Below, in pieces: positions 43,755-53,049 of a stretch of DNA of 64,000 nt. Position 1 is the first letter of the stretch. Each line of letters opens with the position of its first letter. This DNA is from Streptosporangium becharense. GTDB lineage: Bacteria; Actinomycetota; Actinomycetes; Streptosporangiales; Streptosporangiaceae. Under the pieces are notes generated by a model. The model ran no database searches, had not been told where the DNA came from, and was given only the letters and a program-made list of their open reading frames with translations. Made by a program: the position numbers and the translations under genes. Where the stretch lies: contig NZ_JACHMP010000001.1 of the NCBI RefSeq assembly GCF_014204985.1, positions 6,448,001 through 6,512,000 on the forward strand, in the 5' to 3' direction.

Positions 43755-44666
43755 AGTGAGCTGCCCGACCTCGAATCCCTGCGGTTGCTCGTCGACGTGG
43801 ACCGCCTGGGCAGCCTCGGTCAGGCGGCCAGGGCCGCCGGCATCGCCCAGCCGTCGGTGAGCAAGCGGATCTCGCTGCTGGAACGCCGCCTCGGGCTGCC
43901 GCTCCTGGAACGCACCCCGCGCGGCTCCACCCTTACCCCGCAGGGAGTGATGATCTCCGCCTGGGCCGCGCAGGTGCTGGCGGCGGCGGAGGAGCTGATG
44001 CGGGGCGCCGAGGCGGTACGGCACGTCCGGGCGGCCCACCTGCACATCGCGGCCAGCATGACCGTCGCTGAATACCTGCTGCCGCGCTGGTTGGGAGAGC
44101 TGCAGAACCGGGAGCCCCAGGTGCAGGTCGGCCTCGACGTGCAGAACTCGGCCGAGGTCGCGAGACTGGTCGGCGCGGGGATCGAGCTCGGGTTCGTGGA
44201 GGGGCCCTCGGTGCCGCCGGGGCTGGCGTCGCGGGTGGTCGCCACCGACCGTCTGGTGGTGGTGGTCGCGCCGGGGCACCCGTGGTCGCGCCGCCGCACC
44301 CCGTTGCTGGCCGCCGAGCTCGCCGCGACCCCGCTGGTGGTCCGCGAGCGCGGCTCCGGGACCCGCGAGACCCTGGACCGCGCGCTGGCCGGCCACACCG
44401 TGGCGGCGCCCAGGCTGGAGCTCGGCTCCAACACGGCCGTCAAGGGCGCCTCCCGCGAGGGCGCCGCACCCGCCGTGCTCAGCGGCTACGCGGTGGAGAC
44501 CGAGCTCGTCACCGGCCGCCTGATCGAGGTGCCCACCCGGGGCATCGACCTGGAGCGGCGGCTGCGCGCGGTGTGGCGCCGTGGTCGCACACCCACCGGC
44601 CCCGCGGCCACCCTGCTGAACATCACCCTCTCCGCCACCCGTGACCGCCGGCAACAAAGCCCGTGA
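43752..44666 (+). CDS. LysR-family regulator divergent from yeiH
   Basis: The 304-residue protein has a LysR helix-turn-helix (residues 8-66: LRLLVDVDRLGSLGQAARAAGIAQPSVSKRISLLERRLGLPLLERTPRGSTLTPQG, of which SQAA-like GQAARAAG and PSVSKRI are diagnostic) and a periplasmic-binding-like effector domain. Such regulators next to yeiH typically activate it in response to sulfur compounds. A probable leaderless start: TAGCCT lies 6 nt before the ATG and there is no ribosome binding site. The palindrome around the start suggests strong autoregulation. Confidence 0.92.
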   Translation: MSELPDLESLRLLVDVDRLGSLGQAARAAGIAQPSVSKRISLLERRLGLPLLERTPRGSTLTPQGVMISAWAAQVLAAAEELMRGAEAVRHVRAAHLHIAASMTVAEYLLPRWLGELQNREPQVQVGLDVQNSAEVARLVGAGIELGFVEGPSVPPGLASRVVATDRLVVVVAPGHPWSRRRTPLLAAELAATPLVVRERGSGTRETLDRALAGHTVAAPRLELGSNTAVKGASREGAAPAVLSGYAVETELVTGRLIEVPTRGIDLERRLRAVWRRGRTPTGPAATLLNITLSATRDRRQQSP

Positions 44667-44783
44667 CCGTCGGCGACAGCTCCTGTGACCGCCGGCGGCG
44701 ACCCCGTGGCCGTCGGCACCACGGGGACCGGAACCGTCTCCCCCGCCCCTCGCCCATACCCCTCACCTCGACCGGGATGTCCC

Positions 44784-46298
44784 ATGCCACGTTTCCACCA
44801 TGACGTCGTGATCGTCGGCGGCGGCCACAACGGCCTCGTCGCCGCCGCCTACCTCGCCCGCGCCGGCCGCCGGGTGCTCGTCCTCGAACGTCTCGGCCAC
44901 GTCGGCGGCCTGGCCGTCTCCGCGCGGGCGTTCCCCGGGGTCGACGCCAGGCTCTCGCGCTACTCCTATCTCGTCAGCCTCCTGCCGTCGAAGATCGTCG
45001 CCGATCTCGGGCTCAAGGTCGCGCTGCGCCGCCGCCGCTACGCCTCGTACACGCCCGTGGGCGAGACCGGACTGCTGGTCGACAACGGCGACGCCGGGCG
45101 GACCGCCGCCTCCTTCGCCCGGGTCACCGGCGGGTCCGGCGACCTGGAGGCGTGGCGGCGCTTCTACGGGATGACGGCCGCGGTGGCCGAGCGGGTCGCG
45201 CCGACGCTGCTGGAACCCCTCATGGACCGCGGGGCCATGCGGAACCTGGTGGGTGACGAGGCGTGGCGCGACCTGTTCGAGCGGCCGATCGGCGAGGTGG
45301 TGGACGAACGCTTCGCCGACGACACGGTGCGCGGCGTGGTGCTCACCGACGCCCTCATCGGCACCTTCGCCGACCCCCGCGACCCGGGTCTGCTGGCCAA
45401 CCGCTGCTTCCTCTACCACGTCGTCGGCGACGGGACCGGCGACTGGAACGTCCCCGTCGGCGGTATGGGAGCGGTCTCCGGCGGTCTCGCCGACGCCGCC
45501 CGCGCGGCCGGGGCCCAGATCCTCACCGGGGCCGAGGTCGTCGCCGTCGACCCCTCGGGAGAGGTCACCTTCCGCGACGCGACCGGAGAGCACGCGGTCC
45601 GGGCCGACCGGATTCTGGCGAACGTGCCGCCCGCCGTGCTCGCCCGCCTGCTGGGCACGGCCGAGCCGGCCCCCGAGGGGGCCCAGCTCAAGGTCAACAT
45701 GGTGCTGTCGCGCCTGCCGCGGCTCAGGGACGCCGACGTGGACCCGGCGGCGGCCTTCAGCGGCACCTTCCACATCAACGAGGGCCGTGACCAGCTCGCC
45801 CGCGCTCACGCGGAGGCGACGGCCGGCCGCATCCCGGCGCTGCCCCCGGCCGAGGTCTACTGCCACTCGCTGACCGACCCCTCCATCCTCGGCCCGGAGC
45901 TGCGGGACGCCGGAGCCCACACGATGACACTGTTCGGCCTGCACATGCCGGCCCGGCTGTTCCGCGACGACCCGGCCGGGGCACGCGAGGCCGCACTGCG
46001 CGCCACGCTCGCCTCGATGAACCGGGTGCTCGCCGAGCCGATCGAGGACTGCCTGCTGCGTGCTCCGGACGGCAGCCCGTGCCTCGAGGTCAAGACCCCG
46101 GTAGACCTGGAGACGGAGGCGGGCCTGCCCGGCGGGCACATCTTCCACCGGGACCTGTCCTGGCCGTACGGCGAGCCGGGACGCTGGGGGGTGGAGACCT
46201 CCTTCGAGCGGATCCTGCTCTGCGGCGCGGGCGCCCGGCGCGGCGGCGGGGTCAGCGGCATCCCCGGCCACAACGCCGCCATGGCGGTGCTGGCCTGA
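44784..46298 (+). CDS. FAD-dependent oxidoreductase of the phytoene-desaturase/PYROXD2 type
   Basis: The 504-residue protein begins with a dinucleotide-binding motif (VVIVGGGHNGLVAAAYLARAGRRVLVLERLGHVGG). The family middle segment is present (NRCFLYHVVGDGTGDWNVPVGGMGAVSGGLADAARAAGA), with the C-terminal flavin motif LCGAGARRGGGVSGIPGHNAAMAVL. The group includes carotenoid desaturase-like amine oxidoreductases and mitochondrial PYROXD2; no carotenoid genes are adjacent, so the substrate is unknown. I place the start at ATG 44784, immediately before the FAD fold; the open frame continues upstream to 44685. Confidence 0.88.
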   Translation: MPRFHHDVVIVGGGHNGLVAAAYLARAGRRVLVLERLGHVGGLAVSARAFPGVDARLSRYSYLVSLLPSKIVADLGLKVALRRRRYASYTPVGETGLLVDNGDAGRTAASFARVTGGSGDLEAWRRFYGMTAAVAERVAPTLLEPLMDRGAMRNLVGDEAWRDLFERPIGEVVDERFADDTVRGVVLTDALIGTFADPRDPGLLANRCFLYHVVGDGTGDWNVPVGGMGAVSGGLADAARAAGAQILTGAEVVAVDPSGEVTFRDATGEHAVRADRILANVPPAVLARLLGTAEPAPEGAQLKVNMVLSRLPRLRDADVDPAAAFSGTFHINEGRDQLARAHAEATAGRIPALPPAEVYCHSLTDPSILGPELRDAGAHTMTLFGLHMPARLFRDDPAGAREAALRATLASMNRVLAEPIEDCLLRAPDGSPCLEVKTPVDLETEAGLPGGHIFHRDLSWPYGEPGRWGVETSFERILLCGAGARRGGGVSGIPGHNAAMAVLA

Positions 46299-46340
46299 CC
46301 CCACCTGGGCTCCCCAGGGCCCACCTGAGCTCAGCCGGGC

Positions 46341-46382
46341 CCCCGGTGGGCTCCCTGGTGCTCCCTGATGAGCCCACCGGGG
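46341..46382 (+). terminator. strong hairpin after the FAD oxidoreductase
   Basis: CCCCGGTGGGCTC (46341-46353) pairs exactly with GAGCCCACCGGGG (46370-46382) across 16 nt. It lies between the oxidoreductase and the two-component genes and probably separates their transcripts. Confidence 0.65.
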
Positions 46383-46436
46383 AGCACCGCGATGCCGTTC
46401 ATCGGGTTCTCATGATGGGCGTCTACCGTGAGGACC

Positions 46437-47144
46437 ATGGCTGACGGTGAGACGGCGCGCGTGCTGGTCGTGGACGACGAGCCCGCGCTCAGGGAGGCGC
46501 TGCAGAGCAGCCTGGAGTTCGAGGGCTACCGGGTAGGGCTCGCCTCCGACGGGCAGGAGGCGCTCCGGACGCTGGAGCGGGAGCCCTACGAGGTCGTCCT
46601 GCTGGATGTGATGATGCCCCGGCTGGACGGGCTGACCGCCTGCCGCCGCCTGCGGGCCGCGGGCAACCGCGTCCCGGTGCTCATGCTCACCGCCCGCGAC
46701 GCCGTCGGCGACCGGGTCTCCGGCCTGGACGCCGGGGCCGACGACTACCTGGTCAAGCCGTTCGAGCTGGACGAACTGCTCGCCCGGGTCCGGGCACTGC
46801 TGCGGCGCAGCGCCGCGGCGGCGCCCGCGGCCGGGGAGCAGGAGGTCCTCGTCTTCGGTGACCTGCGCATGGACACCGCCGGCCGCGAGGTCACCCGGGA
46901 CGGTGCCCCGCTGGACCTGACCCGCACCGAGTACCTGCTGCTGGAGCTGCTCATGACGCATCCCCGGCAGGTGCTGACCCGCGAGCAGATCCTCAGCGAG
47001 GTGTGGGGCTTCGACTTCGAGCCGTCCTCCAACTCCCTGGACGTCTACGTGATGTACCTGCGGCGCAAGACCGAGGCGCGCGGGCGCCCCCGTCTGATCC
47101 ACACCGTCCGGGGTGTCGGCTACGTGCTGCGGAACTCCCCGTGA
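46437..47144 (+). CDS. OmpR-family response regulator (MprA-like)
   Basis: The 235-residue protein has a receiver domain ([22 protein letters not shown], phosphoacceptor Asp in [53 protein letters not shown]). A winged-helix effector domain follows ([70 protein letters not shown]). It resembles MprA and related stress regulators. The ATG at 46437 has GTGAGG upstream. The stop overlaps the start of the sensor kinase by 4 nt. Confidence 0.93.
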   Translation: MADGETARVLVVDDEPALREALQSSLEFEGYRVGLASDGQEALRTLEREPYEVVLLDVMMPRLDGLTACRRLRAAGNRVPVLMLTARDAVGDRVSGLDAGADDYLVKPFELDELLARVRALLRRSAAAAPAAGEQEVLVFGDLRMDTAGREVTRDGAPLDLTRTEYLLLELLMTHPRQVLTREQILSEVWGFDFEPSSNSLDVYVMYLRRKTEARGRPRLIHTVRGVGYVLRNSP

Positions 47145-48526
47145 GCCGTCGCCGCTCCCTGCGTTCGCGCCTGACCCTCCTCGTGGCCGCGGCGGTGGCG
47201 CTGGCCATCGCCGTGTGCGCGGCGCTGTGCTGGTTCGTCGTCCGGGCCGAGCTGTACCGGCAGGTGGAGCGCTCGCTGGACGGCCCCAAGGGTGCGCAGA
47301 ACGTCCACTGGATCCAGCAGTACTGCTCGGGGGCGGTCCCCGACCGCCCGTTGCCGCCCCGTCCCGTGCCCGTTCAGCTTGTCTACGCCGACGGCACCAC
47401 GTGCGCCGTGGGCGGCACGCCGGTCAGGGTCACCCCGCGCGACCTGGCCCTGACCCGGGCCGGCCCCGGGGCCGGGCAACTGCGGGAGGGAGTGACCGAG
47501 GGCGGCGAGGAGGTGCTGGTGATGACCCGCAACGCCGGTCCCGGCCTCGTGGTCATGGAGTCGCGGTCGCTGGACGACGTCCACTCCACGCTGACCACGC
47601 TCGCCTGGGTCCTCGCCGGGGTGGCCGCACTGGGGGTGATCGGCGCGGCCTCGGCCGGGCAGCTCGTCTCCCGCGCCGCGCTGCGTCCGGTCGGGCGCCT
47701 GACCGAGGCGGTGGAGCACGTCGCCCGGACCGAGGATCTCGGCACCAGGATCCCGGTCGAGGGCACCGACGAGATCGCCCGGCTCAGCACCTCCTTCAAC
47801 GCGATGACCGCCGCACTGGCCGGGTCCCGTGAACGCCAGCGGCGGCTGATCGCCGACGCCGGGCACGAGCTGCGCACCCCGCTCACCAGCCTGCGCACCA
47901 ACGTCGACCTGCTGCTGCGCAGTGAGAACACCGGGCGGCCGCTCGAACCGGAGCCGAAGCACAGGCTGCTGGGCAACCTCAAGGCCCAGTTCGAGGAGAT
48001 GTCCACGCTGGTGGGGGACCTGCTTCAGCTCTCCCGCTCGGAGGACGAGCACGAGCCGCACGTCGAGGTGGGCCTGCACGAGGTGGTCGAGTCCGCCGTG
48101 CGCCGGGCCCGGCTCCGTGCCCCGGACCTGCCCGTCGAGGTGGAGACGGCACCCTGGTACGTGCACGGGGACCAGGCGGCCCTGGAACGGGCCGTGATGA
48201 ACCTGCTGGACAACGCGATCAAGTTCTCCGGCGGCGGGGGCGGCCCGGTGACCGTGCGATTGTGCGACGGTGAGCTCACGGTCGGGGACCGCGGCCCCGG
48301 TATCCCGCCGGACGAGCTGCCGTACGTGTTCGACCGCTTCTGGAGGTCTCCGGCGGCCCGCGGCATGCCCGGCTCCGGGCTGGGCCTGGCCATCGTGGCC
48401 AAGGCCGTCCGGGACGCCGGGGGAGAGGTCGCCCTGGAGAACGCCGACGGGGGCGGCGTCCTGGCCCGGGTGCGGCTGCCCGGCTCACCGCGGGCCGGGG
48501 ACGTGGCGGGGTCTGCTGCCTCCTGA
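47141..48526 (+). CDS. sensor histidine kinase (MprB-like)
   Basis: The 461-residue kinase has two membrane segments (about 9-30 and 150-170) flanking an extracellular sensor loop, then a HAMP region ([45 protein letters not shown]). Next come the HisKA box with His in [16 protein letters not shown], the N box [11 protein letters not shown]1 [22 protein letters not shown] and G2 [13 protein letters not shown]. The GTG start overlaps the regulator's TGA (GTGA). The pair is an operon and resembles mycobacterial MprAB-type envelope-stress systems; the signal is unknown. Confidence 0.93.
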   Translation: MSRRRSLRSRLTLLVAAAVALAIAVCAALCWFVVRAELYRQVERSLDGPKGAQNVHWIQQYCSGAVPDRPLPPRPVPVQLVYADGTTCAVGGTPVRVTPRDLALTRAGPGAGQLREGVTEGGEEVLVMTRNAGPGLVVMESRSLDDVHSTLTTLAWVLAGVAALGVIGAASAGQLVSRAALRPVGRLTEAVEHVARTEDLGTRIPVEGTDEIARLSTSFNAMTAALAGSRERQRRLIADAGHELRTPLTSLRTNVDLLLRSENTGRPLEPEPKHRLLGNLKAQFEEMSTLVGDLLQLSRSEDEHEPHVEVGLHEVVESAVRRARLRAPDLPVEVETAPWYVHGDQAALERAVMNLLDNAIKFSGGGGGPVTVRLCDGELTVGDRGPGIPPDELPYVFDRFWRSPAARGMPGSGLGLAIVAKAVRDAGGEVALENADGGGVLARVRLPGSPRAGDVAGSAAS

Positions 48527-48627
48527 CCCGTCGCCCGTGGGAATGGGGACCGGTGCCCATGGGAATGGGGACCCGTCGCCCCATGGAAATCCTGACCCGT
48601 CACCCATGGGAATGGGGGCCGGTGCCC
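48524..48627 (+). repeat. tandem-type repeats around CC(A/G)TGGGAATGGGG
   Basis: Four related units containing CC(A/G)TGG(G)AAT alternate with ACCCGTC(G/A)CC and ACCGGTGCCC blocks immediately after the sensor kinase stop. The copies are imperfect. The stretch 48527-48732 is otherwise featureless, with a pyrimidine-rich run at about 48645-48700. Confidence 0.6.
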
Positions 48628-48732
48628 CGCCACCGATCCCCATTCCGCTTTTCCCTTTTTCCCTTTCCCCGGGATTCGTTCTCCCTTTCCAGGGTCCGGA
48701 TCTTCCGGGGTCGGGACGGGCTTCCCGCCCCG

Positions 48733-49245
48733 CTACGCCTCGCAGTTGGGCTCGGACTCGCCGACGCAGGTGTCGAAGCCGGGGCCGCCGTCGGTGGTGT
48801 CGTTGCCTCCGTTTCCGAACAGGAAGTCGTTGTCGCTGCCGCCGACGAGGACGTCGCGGGCGGAACCGCCGGAAAGGCGATCGGAGCCGGACGAACCGAA
48901 GATCTCAGCGAACCGGTTGGTGTTGTTGCGTACGGTGTCGTTGCCCGGCCTGACGTTGACCAGGATGGTCTGGACCCCGGGGCAGGAGGCGACGCTGGGC
49001 CCCAGCTGGGCACAGCCCGCTCCCGCGGTGACCGAGTGCAGGGGGGACGACACGGTGACGTTGCCGCCGAACACGTTGATGTCGATGCTGTCGTCGCCGA
49101 GCGTGCCCACGACGGACATGTTCCCGAACGACCCCATCGTGACGGTGGCGCCGGCCGCGTGGGCGGGCGCCGCGAGGACGGCGGTGGTGGCCAGGCCGGC
49201 CGAGGCCAGGGCCAGAGTGGTGATGTGACGGCGCATGAGCGACAT
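48733..49245 (-). CDS. secreted RTX-like calcium-binding repeat protein
   Basis: The 170-residue protein has a signal peptide (MRRHITTLALASAGLATTAVLAAPAHA). Beta-helix-like sequence follows, with short RTX-type repeats near the C-terminus (FGSSGSDRLSGGSARDVLVGGSDNDFLFGNGGNDTTDGGPGFDTC), i.e. degenerate GGxGxDxLx nonapeptides that bind calcium. Cys pairs (GCAQLGPSVASC and DTCVGESEPNC) suggest disulfides. Earlier repeats (MGSFGNMSVVGTLGDDSIDINVFGGN, VRPGNDTVRN) extend the pattern. It would be exported and fold on calcium binding. No secretion partner is nearby. Function unknown. Confidence 0.82.
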   Translation of the reverse strand: MSLMRRHITTLALASAGLATTAVLAAPAHAAGATVTMGSFGNMSVVGTLGDDSIDINVFGGNVTVSSPLHSVTAGAGCAQLGPSVASCPGVQTILVNVRPGNDTVRNNTNRFAEIFGSSGSDRLSGGSARDVLVGGSDNDFLFGNGGNDTTDGGPGFDTCVGESEPNCEA

Positions 49246-49433
49246 TGTGGGGATCCCTTCCGATCTCCGGATTTCGAGCCTCTCCCAGGTAATGCGACGT
49301 CCGGAGAATCGTCTGTGTCGTTACGTGCGCACGGAAGGTGGAAAAATGCCTTGCGATTCTTCCGTCATTGACGAGGCTCGACGGAATCCCTTATTCAATA
49401 ATACAAAATATCGCCATTGCGGGTGATTTTTCA

Positions 49434-50171
49434 TCAACGGGAGGGCCCGGGAGGCGGTTCCCCGCCTTCGAGGTAGTCGTGCAGATGGCTGGAGCCTTCG
49501 AGCATGGCCGTCGCCCGCCGGGTCAGCTCCGCCCGGCGCTGCTCGATGGCCGCGCGGAGCGCGTCCCTGCCGCCCGTCCGGCGCAGGTCGTCGAGGACGA
49601 GCCGGATCTGCGGGAAGGGGTAGTGGCTCCGCCGGAGCATGTCGACCATCCGGGCGTCCCGGACGTCGTCCGGGCCGAAGCGCCGGTACCCGGTGCCCGG
49701 TTCGCGCTTCGGAGTCAGAAGACCGGCGGACTCCCAGACGCGCAGGGCGGAGGCGCGCACTCCGAGGTGGGCGGCGACCTCTCCGACGCGCATGCCCGAA
49801 CGCGGTGACGCGGGGATCTCCGGGGTCTGTCCCGCGACCGCCTCGAGCGCCTCACCCGCCGCCCGGAGGGAGAGCCGCTGTTCGTGCAGTGCGGCGTGGG
49901 CGGCGTCCACGAGGGCGAGGGCCGTGGGGAGGTCACCCGCGTGAACGGCCTGCATGACCGATCGGGCGGTGTCCCACCCGTACCCCCTCGCCAGGGCCCG
50001 GTAGGTGACCAGGGCCCGGCGGTGCCTCGCGTCGAACCTGCGGTAACCGGCGGCCGTCCGCGGAGCCGGAGGCAGGATGCCGGCGTCGGCGTAGTTACGG
50101 ATCTGCTGCGTGGAGACACCGGCCAGCCGCGCCAGGTCGACGGGACGCAGCTTCGCCCGTTCCCCGCTCAT
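49434..50171 (-). CDS. double MerR-domain regulator (TioE-like)
   Basis: The 245-residue protein contains two MerR-type helix-turn-helix units in tandem: residues 6-65 (LRPVDLARLAGVSTQQIRNYADAGILPPAPRTAAGYRRF) and 130-195 (SGMRVGEVAAHLGVRASALRVWESAGLLTPKREPGTGYRRFGPDDV). Helical sequence joins them and a C-terminal helix follows. This duplicated arrangement matches the TioE family, found beside UvrA-like resistance ATPases such as the divergent gene here. The ATG at 50171 has GGAGG about 9 nt upstream. It probably controls the UvrA-like gene in response to a DNA-binding drug. Confidence 0.88.
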   Translation of the reverse strand: MSGERAKLRPVDLARLAGVSTQQIRNYADAGILPPAPRTAAGYRRFDARHRRALVTYRALARGYGWDTARSVMQAVHAGDLPTALALVDAAHAALHEQRLSLRAAGEALEAVAGQTPEIPASPRSGMRVGEVAAHLGVRASALRVWESAGLLTPKREPGTGYRRFGPDDVRDARMVDMLRRSHYPFPQIRLVLDDLRRTGGRDALRAAIEQRRAELTRRATAMLEGSSHLHDYLEGGEPPPGPSR

Positions 50172-50259
50172 CGCTTCGCCCCCTCCACGACGGGATTCAC
50201 TCGGCATTTGAGGGTTCTACGCATGGGTCCGCAGCATATACCGCTCCACCGAAGGAAAA

Positions 50260-50298
50260 GTGTCAACGTTGACTTCAATGAAATACTCGAAGGAATGA
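50260..50298 (+). CDS. possible short leader ORF upstream of the UvrA-like gene
   Basis: A GTG at 50260 after GAAGGA opens a 12-codon frame ending at TGA 50298, with an internal ATG. It lies within the operator region and about 100 nt before the resistance gene. Drug-resistance genes often have such leaders, but with no family match or structural evidence this is only a candidate. Confidence 0.2.
   Translation: MSTLTSMKYSKE
50262..50273. promoter_or_regulatory. GTCAACGTTGAC palindrome, probable MerR operator
   Basis: A perfect 12-bp palindrome lies between the divergent double-MerR gene and the UvrA-like gene. TTGACT overlaps its right half and could be a -35 element reading toward the UvrA-like gene. 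MerR proteins bind symmetric sites of this kind inside promoters. Confidence 0.5.
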
Positions 50299-50397
50299 AT
50301 ATCGGGGACGGCGACGACGCATGACGGGCGTCCGCTGTGGTCTTCCGCGATCCTTCCCCCCATCGTGTGAACAACCAGTTGAGGATGGAAACGAACC

Positions 50398-52719
50398 GTG
50401 GTCTTCAGCCATCAGGCAGACGGCGTCCGGCACCACCACGACCTTCCCGCGGCGGATCACACCGCCGCGGACAGCCATGACCTCATCCAGGTCCGCGGCG
50501 CCAGGGAGAACAACCTGACCGGTGTCTCCCTGGACATCCCCAAGCGACGGCTCACCGTCTTCACCGGGGTCTCCGGCTCCGGCAAGTCCTCACTCGTCTT
50601 CGACACGATCGCCGCGGAGTCGCGGCGGCTGATCAACGAGACCTACACGGCGTTCGTCCAGAACTTCATGCCGAGTCTCGGCCGCCCGGACGTCGACTCG
50701 CTGCGCAACCTGAGCGCGGCGATCATCGTCGACCAGGAGCGGATGGGTGCCAACGCGCGCTCCACCGTGGGCACCGCCACCGACGCCCACACCATGCTGC
50801 GCATCCTGTTCAGCCGGATCGGCACCCCGCACGTCGGCCCGCCCTTCGCCTTCAGCTTCAACCGGGCCGAGGGCATGTGCCCGGAGTGCGAAGGGCTCGG
50901 CAAGGTCTCCGACATCGACGTCGACCAGCTGGTCGACAGGGAGCTGTCGCTGAACGAGGGGGCGATCACGGTCCCCGGGTTCGCGGTGGACACCTGGCAC
51001 TGGCAGCTGGTGGCGCACTCCGGCTTCTTCGACCCCGACCTCAAGCTGAAGGACTACACCCCCGCCCAGTGGGAGGACCTCCTGCACAAGCCCGCCACCA
51101 AGGTCAAGATCGGGACGAGCAACCTCACCTATGAGGGGCTCGTCACCAAGGTCCGGCGGACCTACCTGGCCAAGGACCGCGAGGCGATGCAGGCCCAGGC
51201 ACGCGCGTTCGCCGACCGGGCGGTCAGGCTCACCGGCTGCCCCGCCTGCGGCGGCTCCCGGCTGAACGAGGCCGCCCGCTCCTGCACGATCGACGGCCGT
51301 GACATCACGCAGTGTTCCGCCATGCAGATCAACGACCTGGCCGAGTTCGTCCGGGGCATCCGCCACCCCGGCGTCGGGCCGCTGCTGGAGACCCTCCTGG
51401 AGACGCTGGACTCGCTGGTCGAGATCGGCCTCGGCTACCTGAGCCTCGACCGGGAGTCCGGCACGCTGTCCGGCGGCGAGTCCCAGCGCGTGCGGATGGT
51501 CCGGCACCTCACCTCCAGCCTCACCGACGTCACGTACGTCTTCGACGAGCCCACGGCCGGGCTGCACCCGCACGACATCCAGCGGATGAACGGCCTGCTG
51601 CTGCGGCTGCGCGACAAGGGCAACACCGTCCTCGTCGTGGAGCACAAGCCGGAGACGATCGAGATCGCCGACCACGTCGTCGACCTCGGCCCCGGCGCCG
51701 GCACCGAGGGGGGCCGGATCTGCTACGCCGGCGACCTGGCGGGGCTGCGCGCGTCCGGCACCCTGACCGGCCGCTACCTCGACCACCGGGTGGGCCTGCG
51801 CGAGAAGGTGCGCCGGCCCTCCGGGACGTTGGCGATCAAGGACGCCGACCTGCACAACCTGCGGGACGTGAACGTCGAGATCCCCCTCGGCGTGCTCACC
51901 GTCGTCACCGGCGTCGCCGGGTCCGGCAAGAGTTCCCTCATCCACGGCTACGTCGCCGGGCGGGACGGCGTGGTCGTCGCCGACCAGTCGGCGATCCGCG
52001 GCTCCCGCCGCAGCAACCCGGCCACCTACACGGGGCTGCTCGACCCGATCCGGGCGGCGTTCGCCAAGGCCAACGGGGTGAAGCCCGGCCTTTTCAGCGC
52101 CAACTCCGAAGGCGCCTGCCCCGCCTGCAAGGGCATCGGCCTGATCTACACCGACCTCGCCATGATGGCCGAGGTGGCGTCGGTGTGCGAGGAGTGCGAG
52201 GGCAAGCGGTTCACCCCCGAGGTGCTGTCGTACCGGCTGCGCGACAGGAACATCAGCGAGGTCCTCGGCATGCCGGTGACCGAGGCGCGGGAGTTGTTCA
52301 CCACCGGTCAGGCCCGGGTGATCCTCGACCGCCTCGCGGCGGTGGGCCTCGGCTACCTCAGCCTCGGCCAGCCGCTCACCACGCTGTCCGGCGGCGAGCG
52401 GCAGCGGCTCAAGCTCGCCATCCACATGGCGAGGAACGGCACGACCTACGTCCTGGACGAGCCGACCACCGGCTTGCACCTCGCCGACGTGGACCAGCTG
52501 CTCGCCCTGCTCGACCGCCTCGTCGACGACGGCAACACGGTCATCGTCATCGAGCACCACCAGGCCGTGATGGCCCACGCCGACTGGATCATCGACCTCG
52601 GCCCGGGGGCCGGTCACGACGGCGGCCGGGTCGTCTTCACCGGCACCCCCGCCGAGCTCGTCGAGACCGGAACCTCCCTGACCGCCGAACACCTCCGCGG
52701 CTACGTCGGCCGCCGGTAG
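50398..52719 (+). CDS. UvrA-like ABC ATPase, drug-resistance type (TioU/DrrC-like)
   Basis: The 773-residue product is shorter than housekeeping UvrA (about 950). It has two ABC ATPase modules with Walker [10 protein letters not shown] (about residue 61) and GVAGSGKSS (about 510), signatures [16 protein letters not shown] and [16 protein letters not shown], and Walker B motifs [11 protein letters not shown] and [11 protein letters not shown]. Zn-type Cys clusters ([30 protein letters not shown]) are retained. Reduced UvrA paralogues of this group protect producers from DNA-intercalating drugs. It is divergent from a TioE-like regulator. The GTG at 50398 lacks a strong ribosome binding site at ideal spacing. 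Confidence 0.9.
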   Translation: MVFSHQADGVRHHHDLPAADHTAADSHDLIQVRGARENNLTGVSLDIPKRRLTVFTGVSGSGKSSLVFDTIAAESRRLINETYTAFVQNFMPSLGRPDVDSLRNLSAAIIVDQERMGANARSTVGTATDAHTMLRILFSRIGTPHVGPPFAFSFNRAEGMCPECEGLGKVSDIDVDQLVDRELSLNEGAITVPGFAVDTWHWQLVAHSGFFDPDLKLKDYTPAQWEDLLHKPATKVKIGTSNLTYEGLVTKVRRTYLAKDREAMQAQARAFADRAVRLTGCPACGGSRLNEAARSCTIDGRDITQCSAMQINDLAEFVRGIRHPGVGPLLETLLETLDSLVEIGLGYLSLDRESGTLSGGESQRVRMVRHLTSSLTDVTYVFDEPTAGLHPHDIQRMNGLLLRLRDKGNTVLVVEHKPETIEIADHVVDLGPGAGTEGGRICYAGDLAGLRASGTLTGRYLDHRVGLREKVRRPSGTLAIKDADLHNLRDVNVEIPLGVLTVVTGVAGSGKSSLIHGYVAGRDGVVVADQSAIRGSRRSNPATYTGLLDPIRAAFAKANGVKPGLFSANSEGACPACKGIGLIYTDLAMMAEVASVCEECEGKRFTPEVLSYRLRDRNISEVLGMPVTEARELFTTGQARVILDRLAAVGLGYLSLGQPLTTLSGGERQRLKLAIHMARNGTTYVLDEPTTGLHLADVDQLLALLDRLVDDGNTVIVIEHHQAVMAHADWIIDLGPGAGHDGGRVVFTGTPAELVETGTSLTAEHLRGYVGRR

Positions 52720-52725
52720 GGCCTC

Positions 52726-52755
52726 CGGCTCCCGGTCACGCGCGACCGGGAGCCG
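52726..52755 (+). terminator. perfect 12-bp stem terminator after the UvrA-like gene
   Basis: CGGCTCCCGGTC (52726-52737) pairs exactly with GACCGGGAGCCG (52744-52755) around ACGCGC, 7 nt past the stop codon. The rest of 52756-53049 shows no gene; the promoter of the following operon must lie there. Confidence 0.75.
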
Positions 52756-53049
52756 CGCCGCCGCCCGGCTCCTCCCCGGCACCGGGTGACCCCTTCCCGG
52801 TCGTGCCCTCCACACCCTCCGCGAGCGCGGGTGGTCCGGCCGTCGTCCGCGGCGGCTTCCGCGGATCACCGCGTCCCCTGCTCGGGTGCGTGACCGCGAC
52901 CGGCGGCCGGTCCGGCCGGTGGTCTCCGGGCCGCCGCGGGACCGGCCCCGGTTTCTCACCCGGCGTTAACGAACGCCTCAGGCCCACTCAAGATCACCTG
53001 ATGACCCTGGCGGCATGAGAGAACCGAACCGCCGTCCCGGGGAGACGCC

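Noticed and set aside
50295..50324. Nine-codon frame starting ATG 50295 as a second leader peptide
   Set aside because: GAAGGA is directly against the ATG, leaving no usable spacing.
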